Shown: positions 43,052 through 50,765 of the stretch, one piece after another | Layout: each line of letters begins with the position of its first letter | Position numbering within the stretch: the stretch's first letter is position 1 | Assembly: GCA_963737705.1 (NCBI GenBank) | Contig: CAVTTP010000006.1 | Coordinates: 62,001-126,000 of the forward strand | Length of the DNA stretch: 64,000 nt | DNA from: PALSA-607 sp963737705 | Lineage (GTDB): Bacteria > Actinomycetota > Actinomycetes > Acidothermales > Acidothermaceae | Direction: 5' to 3' | Made by a program: the position numbers and the translations under genes | The notes under the pieces: model-generated | Databases searched by the model: none | What the model was told of the DNA's origin: nothing | Seen by the model: only the letters and a program-made list of their open reading frames with translations

Positions 43052-43729
43052 TCAGCGGCTCAGCAGGTCGTCGAGACGAGCAACTAGTGCGTCTCGAGCC
43101 TCGGGCCATTCGTCGGCAAGCATCGAGAAGAGCACGGTGTCTCGGACCGTATCGTCGGCGCGTCGCTGGTAGCGGCGCAAGGTGCCTTCGTATTGCGCGC
43201 CCAGCCGCGCGATCGCCTGCTGTGACCGAGCGTTGCGCACATCGGTTTTCAGCTGGACGCGCCCGGCATTGAGTGTCTCGAACGCGTAGCCGAGCAGCAG
43301 CAGTTTCGTTTCCGGGTTGACGACCCCGGCCCAGACTGCGGGCGTGTACGCGGTGAAACCAATCTCGAGTCGAGCGTCGCGCGGCGAGATCTCGAGGTAG
43401 GACGACGTACCGACGACCGTGCCCGCATCGACCCCGGCGTGGTCGATGGCGAGCCGCACCACCCACGGCCACCGACCGGCGTCCATCGCTTGCGTGAGAA
43501 GTTCTTCGTAGCCGATCACATCGCGCGGCCGGCCTGCCACGTGCTGCCACACAGCGTCGTGGTCAAGTGCGGCAAACAACTCAGGTGCATCGCGATGCGG
43601 ATCGGCCAGCTTGAGTTCGACACAACGACCGCGCAGCACGATGTCGTGCGGTGGTGGCCATGGCATCTGCGGCCACTTGGTGTCATTGGGACGAGCGTCG
43701 ACGCGTGGGGCGAACCGAGGATTCGTCAT
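43052..43729 (-). CDS. GNAT family N-acetyltransferase
   Basis: 225 aa from an ATG at 43729; earlier starts run into the YCII gene. The RimJ/RimL-type layout is visible: VVGTSSYLEISPRDARLEIGFTAY, WAGVVNPETKLLLLGYAFE (acetyl-CoA region) and RNARSQQAIARLGAQYEG. Proteins of this group acetylate protein N-termini or small amines. The substrate is unknown. Confidence 0.88.
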   Translation of the reverse strand: MTNPRFAPRVDARPNDTKWPQMPWPPPHDIVLRGRCVELKLADPHRDAPELFAALDHDAVWQHVAGRPRDVIGYEELLTQAMDAGRWPWVVRLAIDHAGVDAGTVVGTSSYLEISPRDARLEIGFTAYTPAVWAGVVNPETKLLLLGYAFETLNAGRVQLKTDVRNARSQQAIARLGAQYEGTLRRYQRRADDTVRDTVLFSMLADEWPEARDALVARLDDLLSR

Positions 43730-43781
43730 CGTGCGGACATTCTCGCTGGTGCGCGCCGACCAAGGCGAGCGGGTTATGCGT

Positions 43782-44141
43782 TCACCCGTGGTCGACGATC
43801 GGCCGGATCTCGACCCCGCTGTGGTCAGCTTGCACCTCGGGCAGCAACGCGACGAGTTGCTCGACCTCGTCAACATTCGCTGCCTCAAGCAGGTAATAGC
43901 CGCCGAGGATCTCCTTCGTTTCCAAGAACGGCCCATCAGTCGCGGCGGGAGTGCGAGCCTGGTGACGTCGGCGCACGGTCCTTGCCTTCGCCGGCGATTC
44001 CAGCTCCTCGCCGTTGATGATTCTCGAGCCCGCAGCGTTGGTGAAAGCGACATGCGCAGCGTCATGGGCGCGCATCTCGTCCGCGGACATCGCGTTCCAG
44101 CGCACTTCGTCGCCGTAGATCAAGACCAGAAACTTCGCCAT
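43782..44141 (-). CDS. YCII-related (DGPF) protein
   Basis: 119 aa. MAKFLVLIYGDE at the N-terminus and TDGPFLETKEILGGYYLLEA carry the DGPF motif of YCII-like proteins. This small dimeric alpha-beta barrel often accompanies ECF sigma factors in actinobacteria; none is present here. No activity is established. It is divergent from the VOC gene. Confidence 0.88.
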   Translation of the reverse strand: MAKFLVLIYGDEVRWNAMSADEMRAHDAAHVAFTNAAGSRIINGEELESPAKARTVRRRHQARTPAATDGPFLETKEILGGYYLLEAANVDEVEQLVALLPEVQADHSGVEIRPIVDHG

Positions 44142-44329
44142 GTCCTCGTCCCATCGTCTCGAGCCCGGTTGGGCCGCTTACCCCTCCGACGAGCCGCGCG
44201 GGCGGCAGATCGACATCTGTGACACAACAACTTTTGTCAGTCGGTGAAACTACGCTGCTGCCGGGTTCGCGGTGACGGACGTCTCATCGGGCTCCTGACG
44301 CAGCGACTTTCAAACACACGGAGGCTGGC

Positions 44330-44677
44330 ATGGCAAACACCGTCGACTACTTCGAGATCGGCACACCCGACGCAGCGGCGTCGACCGCGTTCTACTCGGG
44401 CCTGTTCGCATGGGAGATCGGTGAACCCGAGGGTCCGGCAAAGTACGCCATGGTCCAAGGGGGCGACGGCGGTCTTTGGGATACCTCCGATATGGGCGGC
44501 GCCCACTGGGCGATCTTCTATGTCCACGTCGAGGACGTGCAAGCGTCGATCGACAAGGCCGTGGCCTTGGGAGCCACGATTGCGATCCCCTTCACCGACA
44601 ATGGGCAACTCCACTTCGCCCATCTCGTCGACCCCCTGGGTAACCGGTTCGGCGTCTGGCGTCCGAAGCCTGAATAG
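44330..44677 (+). CDS. VOC-superfamily (glyoxalase-like) protein
   Basis: 115 aa from an ATG at 44330 with GGAGG 5 bases upstream. One VOC module with VDYFEIGTPDAAASTAFYSGLFAWEI at the start and DPLGNRFGVWRP at the end. It resembles stand-alone VOC proteins such as small resistance or dioxygenase-fold proteins; the metal ligands are incomplete, so a binding role is possible. A perfect 14-base palindrome GGCGCCGCGGCGCC follows the stop at 44683-44696 and may terminate it. Confidence 0.85.
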   Translation: MANTVDYFEIGTPDAAASTAFYSGLFAWEIGEPEGPAKYAMVQGGDGGLWDTSDMGGAHWAIFYVHVEDVQASIDKAVALGATIAIPFTDNGQLHFAHLVDPLGNRFGVWRPKPE

Positions 44678-44728
44678 TCCGAGGCGCCGCGGCGCCGCAC
44701 TGACGGGGGCGCGGTGCCACACTCAGCC

Positions 44729-44780
44729 ATGAGCACGCTGTGCCACGATCAGCCATGAGCACGCTGTGCCACGATCAGCC
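44729..44780 (+). repeat. 26-bp tandem repeat forming two chained 9-codon ORFs
   Basis: Two identical 26-base units, followed by the start of a third that becomes the PPOX gene. Each unit begins with ATG and reads MSTLCHDQP, then a TGA that overlaps the next ATG as ATGA (44755-44758 and 44781-44784). Because 26 is not a multiple of three, each unit closes its own frame and opens the next. Ribosomes ending on one would be placed on the next start. Confidence 0.8.
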
Positions 44781-45227
44781 ATGAGCACGTGGGGTGAGTT
44801 CGAAGCAGAACATCCGTCGCTCGCGGAGTTCGGCGCCACGCGGATCCAACGCCGGGCGTCCTATCTCGCGACCGTCCGAGCCGACGGCACACCCCGCGTG
44901 CACCCCGTCATGCCGGTGATCGGACACGGTCGGTTGTTTCTGTTCATGGATCCAACCTCACCGAAGCGTCACGATTTGCGCGCCAGCGGTAGTTATGCGT
45001 TACACACGGGAGTCGAGGGCACCGGCACCGGCGGGGAGTTCTACATCACCGGCACAGGTCGCCCTTGCGATGACCTGACCCTGCGAGCGGCCGCAATTGC
45101 GGCGGCAAGCTTTGACGTCGACGATGCGTGGATCCTGTTCGAACTCGATGTCACGACCGCGCGCGGCAAAGGCTACGGCGACGTCGATGTGCCGGAGCCG
45201 AACTCCTGGGTGGGACGCGTCACCTAA
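44781..45227 (+). CDS. PPOX-class FMN/F420-binding protein
   Basis: 148 aa from the third tandem ATG at 44781 (MSTWGEFEAEHPSLAEF). The split-barrel pattern is clear: RASYLATVRADGTPRVHPVMPVI, LFLFMDPTSPKRHDLRASG and YALHTGVEG. It belongs to the pyridoxamine-phosphate-oxidase-like family; the substrate is unknown. The start is unusual because two short upstream ORFs of identical sequence are joined to it through ATGA overlaps. Confidence 0.85.
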   Translation: MSTWGEFEAEHPSLAEFGATRIQRRASYLATVRADGTPRVHPVMPVIGHGRLFLFMDPTSPKRHDLRASGSYALHTGVEGTGTGGEFYITGTGRPCDDLTLRAAAIAAASFDVDDAWILFELDVTTARGKGYGDVDVPEPNSWVGRVT

Positions 45228-45258
45228 CGGCAGGCACCTGACGGCGCAGCGTACGGAC

Positions 45259-45636
45259 CTACTCGTTCGGACACGTGATGCCGATGTCTTGGACCGTGCC
45301 TTTGACAATCTTGACTACCACCGGTTCGCACGCGACTTTGTTCACACTCGCTTGCACGCTGTAGGCGCCCGGCTTCAGTTCGAAGTTGAACGAAGACACC
45401 GGCGCGACGTCGCCGACCTGGCTGCCGCCGAGGGTGTAGACGTCCACTTGTCCTTGTACGGGTTCCGGGCTTGAGCCTGGTCCGCCGAGCGTGGTCAGTG
45501 TTCCCTTGATCTCTCCCTTGTCCGGCGTGAGTGAAGCGCCGGTGAAGTTCACGGCCTGGTGGTGGTCGGGGCCGCACGCGCTCAGGCATAGCGCGGCCAG
45601 TGCCATCGCCATCACGCAACCGAGGCGAACCTTCAT
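45259..45636 (-). CDS. Small secreted lipoprotein
   Basis: 125 aa with a signal peptide ending in lipobox LSAC. The mature part is a beta-sandwich-like domain (VQGQVDVYTLGGSQVGDVAPVSSFNFELKPGAYSVQA) recalling carboxypeptidase-regulatory-like folds, with two cysteines (ACEPV and ITCPNE) at its end. No function can be given. It lies downstream of dinB on the same strand but with its own start. Confidence 0.75.
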   Translation of the reverse strand: MKVRLGCVMAMALAALCLSACGPDHHQAVNFTGASLTPDKGEIKGTLTTLGGPGSSPEPVQGQVDVYTLGGSQVGDVAPVSSFNFELKPGAYSVQASVNKVACEPVVVKIVKGTVQDIGITCPNE

Positions 45637-45732
45637 ACATCGAGAGTCTCACTCTTGCGCCCACCGTGGAGACCGAGCGTGAGCTGTCCGTTCATTCGAC
45701 CGCCGACGTGGGCACTTCAGTCCGAGCGCACG

Positions 45733-46990
45733 TCAATCCGGTGCGTGCTCGGCAAGTTCTCGGAATCCGTCCGGCACCTGACCGACGTCCGCGAACTTCA
45801 CGCTTGCGTAGCCAATGGCGTCACGCCCGAAGCGCGACCGGATCAAATCGACCGACCGGTCGACGACCCACCGCGCGGCACCAGTGCGAGTGCCTGGCCG
45901 GCGCTCACTATCGTGCAACTCCAGTGGCAACTCCAACTGCAGCGAAGCCTGATCGACGAGCTGCGATACCGAGATTGCGAGCAGCGTGACCTCTCGCTCG
46001 TCGGGGTGATCGCCCAGGGCTGTTTCGGCGAGTGCCGTCGCGACCTCTGTCAATGTCAGCGTCGCCGACAGCGCGGCCGGAACAGTGATCGAACGCGTCA
46101 CTGAGCGCAGATCGGCGAACCGCACCCGAACCGTGATCGTGCGACCAGCCACCCCCGCAGCACGCAGCCGCCCACCAACCCGATCCGCGAGGTAGCCCAG
46201 CGTTGTACGGATGAGATCGGGCGTCACCACGCGTCGTCCGAGCGCTGCTTGCGCACCAACGGAATGCGCGGACCTCGTCGTCTGGATTCGCCGCGGATCC
46301 ACGTTTGTCGCGAGCGACGAGAGCTTGTCGCCCGCGGCCGTTCCGAGCAGGTGTTTCAGATAGGAATTTCGGTGTCTCGGCGAGCTCGCCGATCGTACGA
46401 ATTCCGACACCCGCCAGCCGGGTGCGAGTGACCGCGCCCACGCCCCAGATGAGCCCGACCGGCAGCGGGTTGAGGAAGGCTCGCTCCTGCCCGATCGGGA
46501 CGACGACCAGGCCGTCGGGCTTCGCGACCTGCGACGCGATCTTTGCCAGGTGTTTCGTGCCGGCCACGCCGATCGAGATGGGCAAGCCGATCTCGTCCTT
46601 CACCCGACGCCGGATGGACGTCGCGATGCCTATCGGCGAGCCGAACAGCGTGATGGCACCGGCGACATCAAGAAACGCTTCGTCGATGGAGATCCGCTCG
46701 ACGAGCGGCGTGAAGTCGCGGAACACGGCCATGACCTGATCCCCGAGGCTTTGGTACTCGCGGAAGTGGCCGCCGACGAACCGCAGACCCGGACACAGTT
46801 GGCGCGCGCGCCGGCCCGACATGCCGCCCGTAACGCCGAATGCGCGTGCCTCGTAGGAGGCGGCGAGCACGACTCCGCCGCCGACGGCGATCGGGATTCC
46901 TCGCAGCGTGGGATCCAGGAGTTGCTCGACGGAGGCATAGAACGCGTCAAGGTCAGCGTGCAGGATTGTCGGCTGCCCGCCGGGCGTCAT
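45733..46990 (-). pseudogene. dinB: DNA polymerase IV (dinB), frameshifted
   Basis: From an ATG at 46990 the first frame encodes a good Y-family polymerase: ILHADLDAFYASVEQ, the YEARAFGVTGGM loop, ERISIDEAFLDVAGA (catalytic acidic residues) and a helix-hairpin-helix near TIGELAETPK. Near 46367-46369 the similarity jumps to another frame (SYLKHLLGTAAGDKL) and continues through the little-finger domain to a stop at 45733. Dropping one base in the AAA of the coding strand restores a full-length protein. So it is either a real one-base insertion or a sequencing error. It is preceded by a perfect LexA box. The enzyme performs translesion synthesis. Confidence 0.88.
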
Positions 46991-47005
46991 ACCCAGGCAT
47001 GTTAC

Positions 47006-47021
47006 TCGAACACACGTTCGA
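47006..47021. promoter_or_regulatory. LexA (SOS) box upstream of dinB
   Basis: TCGAACACACGTTCGA is a perfect match to the actinobacterial/Gram-positive SOS box (TCGAAC-N4-GTTCGA). It ends 16 bases before the dinB ATG, so LexA would block transcription directly. It predicts DNA-damage induction. Confidence 0.85.
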
Positions 47022-47082
47022 ATAGGTAGGAGTCGGGGCTTGCTTTTCCGCACTGATGCACAGGCGAGCCGCTCGACTCCGC

Positions 47083-47176
47083 GTTCCTCAGAGAGAAGCG
47101 CGTTCCTCAGAGAAACAGCTCATCCGCGCCCTCGGAGCTGCTTCTCTGCGGAACCCGCCTGCTTCTGTGAGGAATG
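47083..47176. repeat. Dispersed palindromic element, copy 2
   Basis: Four related 16-17 base units (consensus TTCCKCASAGAARCAG): two direct (from about 47083 and 47103), then two inverted (ending near 47153 and 47175). The outer arms of the central pair match at 14 of 16 positions. The reverse complement aligns over about 78 bases with copy 1 at 10995-11071. Confidence 0.65.
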
Positions 47177-47336
47177 GGCGCGAGGGCGGTGGGCGGACGG
47201 CGGGGCGGTGGGCGGAATCGGGCGCCGCGGTCGCGCCGGGGCGGTGGGCGGACGGCGGGGCGGCGAACGACGGCGGACGGCGGGGTGGTGGGCGGAATCG
47301 GGCGCCGCGGTTGGGCGGCCGATATAGGCCCGCCGA
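47177..47336. repeat. GC-rich noncoding stretch with 40-bp direct repeat
   Basis: Between the palindromic element and ridA the sequence is almost only G and C. A 40-base segment at 47192-47231 recurs at 47272-47311 with one mismatch, 80 bases apart. Many runs of three or four G on the plus strand could form quadruplexes. No gene is apparent in it. Confidence 0.7.
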
Positions 47337-47852
47337 CTACGCGGGGGCGACCTCAGCGATGAGCTCGACCTCGACCGGGGCATCCCGAGGCAGGACGGCG
47401 ACCCCGATCGCACTGCGCGCGTGCGCGCCGATCGGTGTGGCGTCAGCGCCGGCGGTGCCGAACACCTCGAGCAGCAGCTCGCTCGCGCCGTTGATGACCT
47501 GGGCTTGGGCGGTGAAGTCGGGCGCACTGGCGACGAAGCCGAGCACCTTGACAATGCGCACCACCGAAGACAGTTCTCCGACCACGCCACGCAGCGCAGC
47601 CAACGCGTTCAGCGCGCAGATGCGAGCCGCTGCATTTGCTTGCTCCGGAGTGACCGATGCGCCGGCTCCGGTGCCCACCTTGCCGACCGCGACAAGCTCA
47701 CCGTCGACCGTCGGGAGCTGCCCCGAGGTGTAGACGTAGTTACCTGACCGCAGGGCCGGAACGTAGGCCGCGAGCGGTGCCGCCACCACGGGCAACGTGA
47801 GGCCCATGGCGGTCAGCCGATCCTCTGGCGTCGTCAGGTCTGGAGTGCTCAT
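47337..47852 (-). CDS. RidA/YjgF family protein
   Basis: 171 aa from an ATG at 47852 overlapping the DUF4177 stop (ATGA). The RidA pattern is present: YVYTSGQLPTVDGELVAVG, ARICALNALAALRGVVGEL and AIGVAVLPRDAPVEVELIAEV. RidA proteins hydrolyse reactive enamine/imine intermediates from PLP enzymes; the dehydratase gene at 42 kb could supply such products. It sits as Rv3678c beside the ArsA pair. Confidence 0.88.
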   Translation of the reverse strand: MSTPDLTTPEDRLTAMGLTLPVVAAPLAAYVPALRSGNYVYTSGQLPTVDGELVAVGKVGTGAGASVTPEQANAAARICALNALAALRGVVGELSSVVRIVKVLGFVASAPDFTAQAQVINGASELLLEVFGTAGADATPIGAHARSAIGVAVLPRDAPVEVELIAEVAPA

Positions 47853-48004
47853 TCGACCGGCCGCTTCATATACGCGACCAGTTGTTCGGAGTTTGGCCCG
47901 GGCACGATGGCCACGAGCTCCCATCCATCGCCGCCCCAGTTGTCGAGAATCTGCTTGGTGGCGTGCACCAGCAGTGGCACGGTTGCGTACTCCCACTTGG
48001 TCAT
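47849..48004 (-). CDS. DUF4177 small protein
   Basis: 51 aa from an ATG at 48004. MTKWEYATVPLL at the start and WGGDGWELVAIVPGP in the middle define DUF4177. It is encoded just before ridA in many actinobacteria (compare Rv3678A). No function is known. It overlaps ridA by 4 bases and is divergent from the ArsA pair, with only 30 bases between starts. Confidence 0.85.
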   Translation of the reverse strand: MTKWEYATVPLLVHATKQILDNWGGDGWELVAIVPGPNSEQLVAYMKRPVE

Positions 48005-48034
48005 GGGCGGGAGCCTAACGAATACGCTCGACGG

Positions 48035-49087
48035 GTGAACGCGCAGCGAGGCAACAGCCGGCGCGATCGCGACTGGGACGGCGTCCGCCTCCACATCGTC
48101 ACCGGCAAGGGTGGCACCGGAAAGACCACCGTCGCTGCGGCGCTCGCGTTAGCCCTGGCAACCGGCGGGAAGCGCACCCTCCTCGTCGAGTGCGAAGGAC
48201 GCCAGGGCCTCGCGCGACTCTTCGACAGCCCGCCGCTGCCGTATGCCGAACGCCGCGTGGCGGTCGCCCACGACGGCGGCATCGTGTACGCGCTCGCAAT
48301 AGATCCCGAGGAAGCACTGCTCGAATACCTCGAGATGTACTACCACCTGGGTCGCGCCGGGCGCGCGCTGCGACGGCTCGGTGCCATCGACTTCGCAACC
48401 ACCATCGCACCAGGCGTTCGCGACGTGCTGCTCACCGGCAAGGTCTACGAAGCAACGCGCCGACGAACAACACACAAATCAACGCGGACGTCGCCGGCTG
48501 ATCGGTCAACGGACGCAACCGACGAGTTTGTCTATGACGCCGTTGTCATGGACGCACCACCGACAGGGCGCATCGCGCGATTCCTCAACGTCAACAGTGA
48601 GGTCGCCAGCCTGGCTCGCGTCGGCCCGGTGAACCGCCAAGCCGAATCCATCATGCGGCTGATCAGATCGCCGCAGACCGTCGTCCATCTCGTCACGATG
48701 CTTGAAGAGATGCCCGTGCAAGAGACGCTCGACGGGATTGACGAACTGCACGAGTTCGATCTTCCGGTCGGTGGCATCTTCGTCAACCGCGTGCATGAAC
48801 CGTTGTTGCCCAAGACAGAGTTGAAGGCGGCCAGCACCGGCGCGATCGATCTCACGGCGCTCGCGCGCGGGCTCAAGTCAGCAGGGTTACCCGCGGGCGA
48901 CGCGATCACTGCAGGCTTGTCGAGGGAAGCAGCCGATCACGCCCTGCAGTTGGCGATCGAACGCAAGCTGCGTACCCGGCTACGCGCCGCCGCACGACCG
49001 ACGTATGAGCTCCATGACCTCGACACCACTGATGTCGGTCGGCTCTATGCCCTGGCCGCTGAACTCGTCGAGCAGGGTGCCGCATGA
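48035..49087 (+). CDS. ArsA/GET3-like ATPase 1
   Basis: 350 aa from a GTG at 48035. Deviant Walker A GKGGTGKT (24-31) with the signature lysine of the SIMIBI class at the second position. MDAPPTGRIARFL is the switch II-like DxPPTG motif. No arsenic-binding cysteines are seen. It overlaps the second ATPase by 4 bases (ATGA). In M. tuberculosis the equivalents Rv3679/Rv3680 form a complex involved in handling glycerol-derived stress. Confidence 0.88.
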   Translation: MNAQRGNSRRDRDWDGVRLHIVTGKGGTGKTTVAAALALALATGGKRTLLVECEGRQGLARLFDSPPLPYAERRVAVAHDGGIVYALAIDPEEALLEYLEMYYHLGRAGRALRRLGAIDFATTIAPGVRDVLLTGKVYEATRRRTTHKSTRTSPADRSTDATDEFVYDAVVMDAPPTGRIARFLNVNSEVASLARVGPVNRQAESIMRLIRSPQTVVHLVTMLEEMPVQETLDGIDELHEFDLPVGGIFVNRVHEPLLPKTELKAASTGAIDLTALARGLKSAGLPAGDAITAGLSREAADHALQLAIERKLRTRLRAAARPTYELHDLDTTDVGRLYALAAELVEQGAA

Positions 49088-50253
49088 CGCGTCTCGATAT
49101 CGAAGCGCTCATAGCAGACCGCGGCACGAAAATCATTGTCTGCTGCGGATCCGGTGGTGTCGGGAAGACAACACTGGCGGCTGCCCTCGGCGTCCGCGCT
49201 GCTGAACAGGGCAGGCGCGTGGTGACCCTCACCATTGATCCTGCTCGGCGGCTTGCGCAGTCACTCGGACTCCAAGAGCTCGACAATGTGCCACGCAAGG
49301 TCGTTGGCATGAAGCTCAAGAAGCGAGCGGACGGCGCGAAGAACGAAGGCGAGCTGCACGCGATGATGCTCGACATGAAGCGCACGTTCGACGAGATCGT
49401 CGAAGCACACGCGTCGCCCGCGAAGGCCGCTCAGATTCTGGCGAACCCGTTCTACCAATCGCTGTCGTCGAGCTTCGCGGGTACGCAGGAGTACATGGCG
49501 ATGGAGAAGCTCGGCCAGCTACGCGCCTCAGACCAATGGGATCTCATCGTTGTCGACACACCGCCCGCGCGATCAGCGCTCGACTTTCTTGACGCGCCCG
49601 CACGACTGGCGCGCTTTCTCGACGGCCGGTTCATTCGCATGCTGCTGGTGCCCGCGAAGGTCGGCGGCCGCGGCTACACGAAGGTGATGCAGGCCGGGCT
49701 CGGTCTCGTGACTGGAACGATGATGAAGCTGCTCGGAACGCAGCTACTGACCGATGTCCAGACGTTTGTCGCCGCTATGGACACGATGTTCGGGGGCTTG
49801 AGGCAACGAGCCGACGCCACCGCGAAGCTGCTGCGCGCGCCGGGCACCGTGTTTGTCGTTGTGGCGTCGCCCGAGCCTGACGCACTGCGGGAGGCGTCGT
49901 ACTTCGTCGATCGGCTGGTTGAAGAAGAGATGCCGCTTGCGGGCGTCGTCGTGAACCGAGTGCATCGCAGCACGGTGCCGCAGATCACCGCCGTCAATGC
50001 GCTCGCGGCAGCGGAAGCCCTCGAGGACGCCGAGCTGGCCGGCGATGGCGATTCGGACAGCGCGCTTACTGCCGGGGTACTTCGGGTGCATGCGCAACGG
50101 TTGACGATGCAAGCGACCGAGCAACGCAGAGTCGATGGCTTCGCGCTTGCGCACCCCAACGTGTTGTTGGCGTCAGCTAGAGCGCTGGCTCAGGATGTGC
50201 ACGATCTGAACGGGCTGCGCGCACTTGGCGACGCGCTCGTGGAGCCGGCGTAG
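49084..50253 (+). CDS. ArsA/GET3-like ATPase 2
   Basis: 389 aa. Walker A is GSGGVGKT (22-29): the P-loop Lys is present, but the signature Lys is replaced by Ser. VVDTPPARSALDFLDAP is the switch region. It is longer than the first ATPase through an insertion (about 70-125). The co-translated pair probably forms a heterodimer in which only partner 1 gives the signature Lys. It precedes the convergent wblA gene, as Rv3680 precedes whiB4. Confidence 0.88.
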   Translation: MTRLDIEALIADRGTKIIVCCGSGGVGKTTLAAALGVRAAEQGRRVVTLTIDPARRLAQSLGLQELDNVPRKVVGMKLKKRADGAKNEGELHAMMLDMKRTFDEIVEAHASPAKAAQILANPFYQSLSSSFAGTQEYMAMEKLGQLRASDQWDLIVVDTPPARSALDFLDAPARLARFLDGRFIRMLLVPAKVGGRGYTKVMQAGLGLVTGTMMKLLGTQLLTDVQTFVAAMDTMFGGLRQRADATAKLLRAPGTVFVVVASPEPDALREASYFVDRLVEEEMPLAGVVVNRVHRSTVPQITAVNALAAAEALEDAELAGDGDSDSALTAGVLRVHAQRLTMQATEQRRVDGFALAHPNVLLASARALAQDVHDLNGLRALGDALVEPA

Positions 50254-50264
50254 GTGAAGGCGGG

Positions 50265-50573
50265 TCAGCCGGTGGCGAAGTAAGTCTCGGCGGCTTCGCG
50301 CTCGAAGTCCGACATCGCGGTGCTGAGAAGGTTGGCCCACGAGGTGACGTTCGGACGGCGGCGCAGCAGGGCGCGACGCTCGCGCTCGGTCAGGCCACCC
50401 CAGACGCCGAACTCGACGCGGTTGTCGAGGGCGTCGGCCAGGCACTCAGCCCGGACCGGGCAACCGAAGCAGACGGCCTTGGCCCGGTTCTGCGCGGCGC
50501 CCTGGACGAACAAGGCGTCCGGATCGGCGTTCTTACACCCTGCGCGGGTGGTCCAGTCAGTGGTCCAAGCCAT
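50265..50573 (-). CDS. wblA: WhiB-family Fe-S regulator (WblA/WhiB4 type)
   Basis: 102 aa. Four cysteines C13, C35, C38 and C44 (C-x2-C-x5-C) bind a [4Fe-4S] cluster, followed by the G56VWGG turn and a basic helix (ERERRALLRRR). The position between the ArsA pair and ponA matches Streptomyces wblA and M. tuberculosis whiB4. These proteins react to O2 or NO and control development and redox genes, usually with the main sigma factor. It is convergent with the ATPase genes and divergent from ponA. Confidence 0.93.
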   Translation of the reverse strand: MAWTTDWTTRAGCKNADPDALFVQGAAQNRAKAVCFGCPVRAECLADALDNRVEFGVWGGLTERERRALLRRRPNVTSWANLLSTAMSDFEREAAETYFATG

Positions 50574-50765
50574 CGGGAGCCCCGTCCGTTGCTGTGGATT
50601 TCTCGAGCTACCGTCCCCAGGTGGGCTCGATCCCCCGACGCTACGGAGTCAGGCGTGGCCCTCAACAGTCTCCGTACGGTCCGTTCACGCTCGTACGGAT
50701 GGACAATCGCCGAGCCAGATGGGTGAGCGGCCTAGTCATCCCTGGCCAGCGGTTACGCTCGACTG

